10,786 bases of DNA from an uncultured Collinsella sp. (GTDB taxonomy: Bacteria; Actinomycetota; Coriobacteriia; Coriobacteriales; Coriobacteriaceae): NCBI GenBank assembly GCA_900765115.1, contig CAAFQK010000039.1, forward strand, positions 1 through 10,786. The letters run 5' to 3'. Both the position numbers and the translations under genes were made by a program. Of the stretch, positions 6,741 to 10,786 are shown piece by piece; within the stretch, counting starts at the first letter, position 1, and each line of letters starts with the position of its first letter. Below the pieces are notes generated by a model. That model did not search any database, had not been told where the DNA came from, and was given only the letters and a program-made list of their open reading frames with translations.

Positions 6741-6802
6741 TGTTGATTGGGGACAGGCTTAAATGAGCGTTTTCACGCATTTAAGTCTGTCCCCAATCAA
6801 CA
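6741..6802. repeat. Long inverted repeat, REP/MITE-like
   Basis: Two 25-base arms (6741-6765 and 6778-6802) pair along their whole length with one G-T wobble (6757/6786). Inside them CGT (6768-6770) can pair with ACG (6775-6777) around a TTTC loop, leaving a two-base AG bulge. The arms contain the GGGGACAG / CTGTCCCC and CTTAAATG / CATTTAAG blocks. There is no T-tract, and ftsH already has its own terminator, so this is not a normal terminator. The size, near-perfect symmetry and intergenic position suit a dispersed palindromic element such as a REP doublet or a small MITE. Identity as a mobile element is inferred, since only one copy is in the window. Confidence 0.7.
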
Positions 6803-6831
6803 TTGCTGGGGTACTTTGCTCAACTAAAGCG

Positions 6832-6837
6832 TACAAT
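6832..6837 (+). promoter_or_regulatory. Candidate -10 box (TACAAT) for the aminotransferase gene
   Basis: TACAAT lies 24 bases before the ATG at 6862, giving a very short leader. No good -35 box is visible. The position 17-18 bases upstream falls just after the right arm of the inverted repeat. Confidence 0.45.
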
Positions 6838-6861
6838 AGCGCCTATGCGAAAGGGGTACAG

Positions 6862-8052
6862 ATGATCAACGAAACCATGTATGCTCGCGGTGCGGAAAGC
6901 TCCATCATCCGCGAAATTTTTAGCTATGGCCTTGAGCGCAAGGCGCAGATTGGTGCGGAAAACGTATTCGATTTTTCGCTGGGCAACCCGAGCGTTCCGG
7001 CGCCCGCTGCTGTGGCGGAGTCCATTAAGAAGGCCCTGGAGCTGCCGAGTGACCAGCTGCACGGCTATACGCCCGCTCCGGGCCTGCCGCAATGTCGAGC
7101 GGCCGTCGCCGAATCGCTCAACCGCCGCTTTGGTACGAGTTATGAGGGTAAGGACGTCTTTATGACGGTGGGCGCTGCAGCTTCGCTCACCTGTACGCTC
7201 AATGCCGTTACGAACCCGGGTGACGAGGTCATTGTTATCGCCCCGTACTTTCCGGAGTATCGTGTGTGGATTGAGAAGGCCGGCTGTACGTGTGTCGAGG
7301 CGCTCGCCGATGAAGATACGTTCCAGCTGAGCGTAGACAACGTTCTTAAGGCGATTACCGATAAGACGGCAGCTGTCATCATCGACTCGCCGAATAACCC
7401 GACTGGTGCCGTGTATACGCGCGATACCCTGACGCGACTGGCTAATGTTTTGCACGAGGTCAACGCCAAACGCGAGCCCGAGAACCCAATCGCGCTTATC
7501 TCGGATGAGCCGTATCGCGAGATTGTCTATGGTGCCGAGGTGCCTTGGGTGCCTTCGATCTACGAGCACACCATCGTGTGCTACTCGTATTCCAAGTCGC
7601 TTTCGCTGCCGGGCGAGCGCGTGGGGTGGATCCTGGTTCCCAATACGAATCCTCGGGCAGCTCGTCTAATGCCCGCCGTTGCCGGCGCCGCCCGTACGCT
7701 GGGCTTCGTGTGCGCGCCGGCGCTCTTCCAGCGCGTAATTATCGACTGCATCGATGAGCCGAGTGACGTTGAGGCCTATGCACGCAACCGCACGGCGCTT
7801 ACCGGTGCATTGGCGGAGTACGGCTACGCGTATGTTGAGCCGGATGGCGCGTTCTACCTGTGGGTGAAGGCGCTGGAGCCCGATGCGAACGCCTTTTGCG
7901 AGCGCGCGAAGAAGTATGAGCTGCTCGCGGTGCCCTCGGACAGTTTTGGCATGCCGGGCTGGTTCCGCTTGGGCTACTGTGTGAGCTACGAGACTATCGT
8001 TAACTCACTGCCCGCCTGGAAGCAGCTGGCCGACGAGTATCATTCAAAGTAA
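6862..8052 (+). CDS. Class I/II pyridoxal-phosphate aminotransferase
   Basis: A cytoplasmic fold-type I PLP enzyme of 396 residues, the usual size. The Schiff-base lysine is Lys245 in SYSKSLSLPGERVG, whose following Arg contacts the cofactor phosphate. NPTG is at 179-182, the D-E-P-Y motif (cofactor N1-binding Asp215 and Tyr218) at 215-218, and Arg369 in GWFRLGY corresponds to the substrate carboxylate-binding arginine. NPGDEVIVIAPYFPEY is the typical strand before the substrate pocket. It most resembles aspartate/branched amino-acid type transaminases of anaerobic Gram-positives, but the amino-donor specificity cannot be read from sequence. I chose the ATG at 6862 because AAAGGGG (6850-6856) is five bases upstream. 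The earlier in-frame ATG at 6763 lies inside the inverted repeat and its extension is non-homologous-looking. It is transcribed separately from ftsH and precedes the PHP gene. Confidence 0.95.
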   Translation: MINETMYARGAESSIIREIFSYGLERKAQIGAENVFDFSLGNPSVPAPAAVAESIKKALELPSDQLHGYTPAPGLPQCRAAVAESLNRRFGTSYEGKDVFMTVGAAASLTCTLNAVTNPGDEVIVIAPYFPEYRVWIEKAGCTCVEALADEDTFQLSVDNVLKAITDKTAAVIIDSPNNPTGAVYTRDTLTRLANVLHEVNAKREPENPIALISDEPYREIVYGAEVPWVPSIYEHTIVCYSYSKSLSLPGERVGWILVPNTNPRAARLMPAVAGAARTLGFVCAPALFQRVIIDCIDEPSDVEAYARNRTALTGALAEYGYAYVEPDGAFYLWVKALEPDANAFCERAKKYELLAVPSDSFGMPGWFRLGYCVSYETIVNSLPAWKQLADEYHSK

Positions 8053-8080
8053 AGCGCTCTGCTTACAATGTTTTACGTGA

Positions 8081-8111
8081 AACGGGGTTTGGTTTTAAGC
8101 CAGACCCCGTT
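8081..8111 (+). terminator. Hairpin after the aminotransferase gene, possible terminator
   Basis: AACGGGGT (8081-8088) pairs with ACCCCGTT (8104-8111). After a T-G wobble, TGG/CCA (8090-8092/8100-8102) continues the stem to 12 bp around a TTTTAAG loop. It starts 28 bases after the stop. Only a broken T-tract (TTGTCTATG) follows, so termination would be weak. It could instead be a regulatory hairpin before the PHP gene. Confidence 0.45.
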
Positions 8112-8144
8112 GTCTATGCCGTTGTGTGATTGGGATGAAGCAGT

Positions 8145-8174
8145 TTTACGACTGCCGAAAGCTATGCGTACAAT
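8145..8174 (+). promoter_or_regulatory. Candidate promoter for the PHP-domain gene
   Basis: TTTACG (8145-8150) and TACAAT (8169-8174) are separated by 18 bases and match the -35/-10 consensus at four and five of six positions. The -10 box ends 37 bases before the ATG at 8212. Confidence 0.5.
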
Positions 8175-8211
8175 GAATATACGCGACGGCCATACTGGAC
8201 AAGGAGACCTG

Positions 8212-9033
8212 ATGCCCTACCTTCTTTCTTGTGATATTCATACTCATACGTTGTTCTCCGCGCATGCGTACTCAACTATTGAGGAGAATGTGTACTGGGC
8301 GGCGGAACGTGGCCTGCAGGTGCTCGGATCTGCCGACCATCTGAGCTCGATGGTTACGGCTTGCCCCAACGACCTGCGCAGTTTCCAGTTCTTTATTAAC
8401 CAGGATATCTGGCCGCGCATTTGGAGCGGCGTGCTGGTGCTTCGCGGCGCCGAGGTCGATATCGTTTCGCTGGACGGAAGCTTGTTTGGCGAGGACATTC
8501 CCGTGTCGCTCGATATTGCCGGCGATTCGTACAGTCACCAGCATTCGCTGTTCGATTTGGTGACGCGTAATTTGGATTATTTGGTGGCAAGCGTGCATAA
8601 CCCGCAGTTTGCCGAAGGCGCGACGCTCGCCCAAACGACCCAGATGTACATCAATGCCCTGGAGCACCCCAAGGTGTTCATGCTTGGGCATGCGGGTCGT
8701 TCGGGCGTGCCGTTCGATATCGATGAGGTGCTGCTGGCGGCCAAGGCCAAGCACAAGATCATTGAGATCAACAACCATAGTCTTGAGCACGGTGCCGACA
8801 CTGAGCATTGGGCCGTATGCCGCAAGATTGCCGAGCGCTGCGCCGAGCTGGGCGTGGGTATTGGTGTGTCGACCGATGCCCACATTGGTATGGCCATTGG
8901 CAAGCTCGAGCACGCCCGCAAGTTGCTCGACGAGATTCACTTCCCGCTGGACCTGATCGTGACGCGCGACCGCGAGACGCTGCTGCGCGAGATGGCGGCA
9001 GCCGGTGTGTGCGACCTGCGCAAGGGGATGTAA
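8212..9033 (+). CDS. PHP-domain metal-dependent phosphatase, YcdX family
   Basis: This 273-residue protein has the PHP fold (seven-stranded barrel, trinuclear metal site). All nine metal ligands expected from E. coli YcdX can be located: His10, His12 and His18 (DIHTHTLFSAHAYS), His43 (ADH), Glu81 (RGAE), His129 (SVHNP), His160 (GHAGR), and Asp222 and His224 (STDAH). FINQDIWPR (61-69) and EINNHSLEH (185-193) also match that subfamily. Members hydrolyse phosphate esters in vitro, and the physiological substrate is generally unknown. Compared with YcdX there is an insertion of roughly 20 residues near 88-122. The ATG at 8212 is supported by AAGGAG (8201-8206) five bases upstream. An open frame back to 8068 has no such site and overlaps the upstream hairpin and promoter. 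The gene stands downstream of the aminotransferase and convergent with the methyltransferase. Confidence 0.94.
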   Translation: MPYLLSCDIHTHTLFSAHAYSTIEENVYWAAERGLQVLGSADHLSSMVTACPNDLRSFQFFINQDIWPRIWSGVLVLRGAEVDIVSLDGSLFGEDIPVSLDIAGDSYSHQHSLFDLVTRNLDYLVASVHNPQFAEGATLAQTTQMYINALEHPKVFMLGHAGRSGVPFDIDEVLLAAKAKHKIIEINNHSLEHGADTEHWAVCRKIAERCAELGVGIGVSTDAHIGMAIGKLEHARKLLDEIHFPLDLIVTRDRETLLREMAAAGVCDLRKGM

Positions 9034-9052
9034 CGAGACTCATATGTCCAAC

Positions 9053-9090
9053 GAAAGGGGGGCGGTCCAGACGGGCCGCCCCCCTTTCTT
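9053..9090. terminator. Strong hairpin terminator between convergent PHP and methyltransferase genes
   Basis: A 16-bp stem (9053-9068 with 9073-9088, one T-G wobble) encloses an AGAC loop. It lies 19 bases after the PHP stop and ends in TTTCTTG on the plus strand. On the minus strand it is 26 bases past the methyltransferase stop and could serve that gene too, though the T-tract there is poor. Confidence 0.85.
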
Positions 9091-9114
9091 GTCCTAAAAA
9101 TCTGCCGGGGTTGG

Positions 9115-10563
9115 TTAGTGGCGCTCGAGGATCGCGACGGTCTCGGTGTGGTCGGTATGAGGGAACATGTCGACGGGCGTGATCTTGAGCAGGCGATAGC
9201 CACCGTCGAGGAGCTGGTGTAGGTCACGCTCTTGGGTGACGGGATTGCAGCTGATATAGGTGATGCGGCGCGGCTTAAGTGCGCAGGCGGCCTCGAGGAA
9301 CTCGGGGGTGGAACCGGCGCGCGGCGGGTCGATGGAAAGGACGTCGACGCGCTCGTTGTTGTCGGCGGCATCGAGAATATAGTCGGTCGCATCGTCGGCC
9401 ATAAACCAAGCGCTGCGGGTGAGGCCGTTGAGCTCGGCGTTGCGACGTGCGTCGGCAATGCCCGCCGGGTTGCGCTCCACGCCAAGCAGCATAATGCCGA
9501 TGCCCTTGTCCTGGGCGGCTTTGGCTGCGCACAGGCCGATAGTTCCGCTACCGCAATAGGCATCCATGAGTACGTCACCCTGCTGCAGATCCATACCGTC
9601 AATGGCGAGCTGATAGAGCAGTTCGGTTTGCTGCGGGTTGGTCTGATAAAACGCGGTGGGGGAGATATCGAAGTCGCAGCCGAGCAGCTGATCGCGCATG
9701 CACTCGGCACCATAGACGATACGAGTTTCCTCACCCAAGATGGCGTTACCGGGACGGCCATTGATATTTTGGGCAACGGTGACGATATGCGGATCGAGTG
9801 CCGCGACGGCCTCAAAGAACTCCTGTGCATGCGGTAAGTCACGCTGGGCGGTCACGAGTGTAACCATGACCTGGTCTGTACGCCAACCGCAGCGGACGAC
9901 GGCATAGCGAAGCAAACCAAGATGCTTGTCCTCATTAAAGGCGGGAATATGCAGCCGCTCAGCTTCGCGTGCGATGCCGTTGAGAATCTGACGAGCGCCC
10001 GGCGCCTCGACAGGACACTCGGGTACGGCAACGATCTTGTGTGTGCCGCGCTCAAAGAAACCGCAACGGACAGCGCCCTCCTTACCGGGAGCAAAGGGAG
10101 TGGCAGCCTTATGGCGAAAGCCACGCGGCGCAGGATATTTACCCGGATCGCCCAGGGTCACGCCCATACCGCGAATAGGATCAACGGCGATACCCTCACG
10201 CTCACAGAGCGAAGCAAAAAGCTCCTCCATAGCAGCCTGCTTAGCTGCCAACTGCTTTTTATAAGGACGATTGAGCGCCGTGCACCCACCACAAGATTTC
10301 ATGATCGAACAGGGAGACTTGGGGTCCACAGCCTTACGTGCAGACAAAACCGGATCTTTATGCGGGCAATTGGTGCGAGCCCGAGGCGCTTTATCCACGC
10401 CTCGACGAGAGTCAGAACGCTTGGTCTTAGCCCTGCTCTTGGTCGATTTGCTTTTTGCAGCTTTAGAAGACTTGGATTTCGTAGAAGATTTCTCCTCCTT
10501 CGACCCCTCAGCCGCCTCCACCAAAGCACGACGAGCCCTACGCTCCGCACGAGATTCTGCCAT
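9115..10563 (-). CDS. rlmD: TrmA/RumA-family 23S rRNA (uracil-5-)-methyltransferase
   Basis: An S-adenosylmethionine enzyme that makes 5-methyluridine in RNA, most likely 23S rRNA, of 482 residues. Fe-S cluster ligands are Cys85, Cys91 and Cys94 (C-x5-C-x2-C) with Cys183 as the probable fourth. The Rossmann methyltransferase domain shows FYQTNPQQTE (305-314, Gln307 contacting the cofactor), DAYCGSGTIG (334-343), the DPPRAG loop (412-417), nucleophile Cys439 in YISCNP, and Glu474 in HTDHTE as general base. No TRAM domain is visible. Residues 20-63 are instead a Lys/Ser/Arg-rich segment, probably disordered and RNA-binding. I chose the ATG at 10563 because GGAG lies six bases upstream. The longer frame to 10647 adds 28 residues without support and spans the promoter region. 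The symbol is tentative: RlmC-, RlmD-, RlmCD- or TrmFO-independent m5U specificity cannot be told apart here. Confidence 0.92.
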   Translation of the reverse strand: MAESRAERRARRALVEAAEGSKEEKSSTKSKSSKAAKSKSTKSRAKTKRSDSRRGVDKAPRARTNCPHKDPVLSARKAVDPKSPCSIMKSCGGCTALNRPYKKQLAAKQAAMEELFASLCEREGIAVDPIRGMGVTLGDPGKYPAPRGFRHKAATPFAPGKEGAVRCGFFERGTHKIVAVPECPVEAPGARQILNGIAREAERLHIPAFNEDKHLGLLRYAVVRCGWRTDQVMVTLVTAQRDLPHAQEFFEAVAALDPHIVTVAQNINGRPGNAILGEETRIVYGAECMRDQLLGCDFDISPTAFYQTNPQQTELLYQLAIDGMDLQQGDVLMDAYCGSGTIGLCAAKAAQDKGIGIMLLGVERNPAGIADARRNAELNGLTRSAWFMADDATDYILDAADNNERVDVLSIDPPRAGSTPEFLEAACALKPRRITYISCNPVTQERDLHQLLDGGYRLLKITPVDMFPHTDHTETVAILERH

Positions 10564-10575
10564 CAATAACTCCAC

Positions 10576-10606
10576 TAATTCATGAATTAAAGCTGCAAGT
10601 ATTGTA
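10576..10606 (-). promoter_or_regulatory. Candidate -10 box and 14-bp palindrome before the methyltransferase gene
   Basis: On the minus strand TACAAT (10606-10601) lies 37 bases before the ATG. Just downstream is the perfect palindrome TAATTCATGAATTA (10576-10589), which would fall at about +5 to +18 of the transcript. It is placed like an operator. The regulator is unknown, and no good -35 box is seen at 16-18 bases. Confidence 0.4.
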
Positions 10607-10786
10607 CCGTGCCAAGCCAGCAGACGATATACAAGCGTCCACTTCACGTCAGTGATAAGTCCAACGACGTTTGCCCGGCGTGGGCGGGGAGCGGCGCGTA
10701 ATTAAGTTTATCGCGAGTTCCGCACGCAAAGGAAAGCACTTAATGTGCTTTCCGTCTTGCGCAGGACTGTAGAGCAGGAAACTTAA
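10607..10786. other. Non-coding stretch with a hairpin at the right edge
   Basis: I see no convincing gene here. The stretch holds a GC-rich tract (about 10671-10698) and a perfect 9-bp hairpin, GGAAAGCAC (10731-10739) with GTGCTTTCC (10745-10753), loop TTAAT. An outer CGCAA (10725-10729) can pair with TTGCG (10757-10761). On the minus strand the inner stem is followed by TTT, so it could be a terminator for a minus-strand gene beyond the window. This is weak. Confidence 0.35.

Noticed and set aside
8068..8211. Earlier start for the PHP gene
   Set aside because: The extension covers the hairpin and the candidate promoter and lacks a ribosome-binding site. Homologous sequence begins at MPYLLSCDIHTHT.
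10564..10647. Longer methyltransferase reading frame
   Set aside because: The extra 28 codons run through the palindrome and the -10-like box. The ATG at 10563 has a well-spaced GGAG.
1..10786. CRISPR array, prophage, toxin-antitoxin pair or other defence genes
   Set aside because: I found no regularly spaced direct repeats, integrase, capsid or nuclease-type genes, and no small paired genes. All sizeable genes fit housekeeping families except the 155-residue protein.

Overview
This window looks like ordinary chromosome from a moderately GC-rich anaerobic actinobacterium. My best guess is class Coriobacteriia, Collinsella-like. That rests on protein flavour, codon use and the actinobacterial look of the 5S rRNA tail, and no database search was possible. 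I see no phage, plasmid, CRISPR array or intact transposase. Most genes are core housekeeping genes.

Layout from left to right. The window opens in the last ~47 bases of a 5S rRNA gene, the end of an rRNA operon, closed by a strong hairpin terminator. Next is a minus-strand gene for a 155-residue protein with a single C-terminal membrane segment, which I do not recognise. It is divergent from a plus-strand Hsp20 small heat-shock gene across a 277-base AT-rich control region full of inverted repeats. A YycJ/WalJ-type metallo-beta-lactamase-fold hydrolase lies on the minus strand, convergent with hsp20 over a shared hairpin.

Divergent from the hydrolase is a plus-strand block. It begins with the widely conserved trio tilS (tRNA-Ile lysidine synthase), hpt (hypoxanthine phosphoribosyltransferase) and ftsH (membrane AAA+ zinc protease). 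A class I/II PLP aminotransferase and a YcdX-type PHP-domain phosphatase follow. The ftsH and aminotransferase genes are separated by a terminator and by a 25-bp-arm inverted repeat that resembles REP/MITE-type mobile repeats. A TrmA/RumA-family rRNA uracil-5-methyltransferase closes the window on the minus strand, convergent with the PHP gene over another strong hairpin. The final ~220 bases are non-coding as far as I can see.

Functional links: tilS (isoleucine decoding of AUA), hpt (purine salvage) and ftsH (membrane protein quality control) form a conserved neighbourhood. In it hpt and ftsH are one base apart and probably translationally coupled. TilS and the RNA methyltransferase both modify RNA of the translation apparatus. 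Hsp20 and FtsH are both proteostasis genes but lie in separate transcription units here.

The more unusual signals are non-coding: the long inverted repeat at 6741-6802, the stacked inverted repeats before hsp20, and a TACAAT hexamer at -10-like distances before five genes. At the protein level I note an altered second signature motif in TilS and a Lys/Ser-rich N-terminus in place of a TRAM domain in the methyltransferase. I did not find a convincing new multi-gene system.
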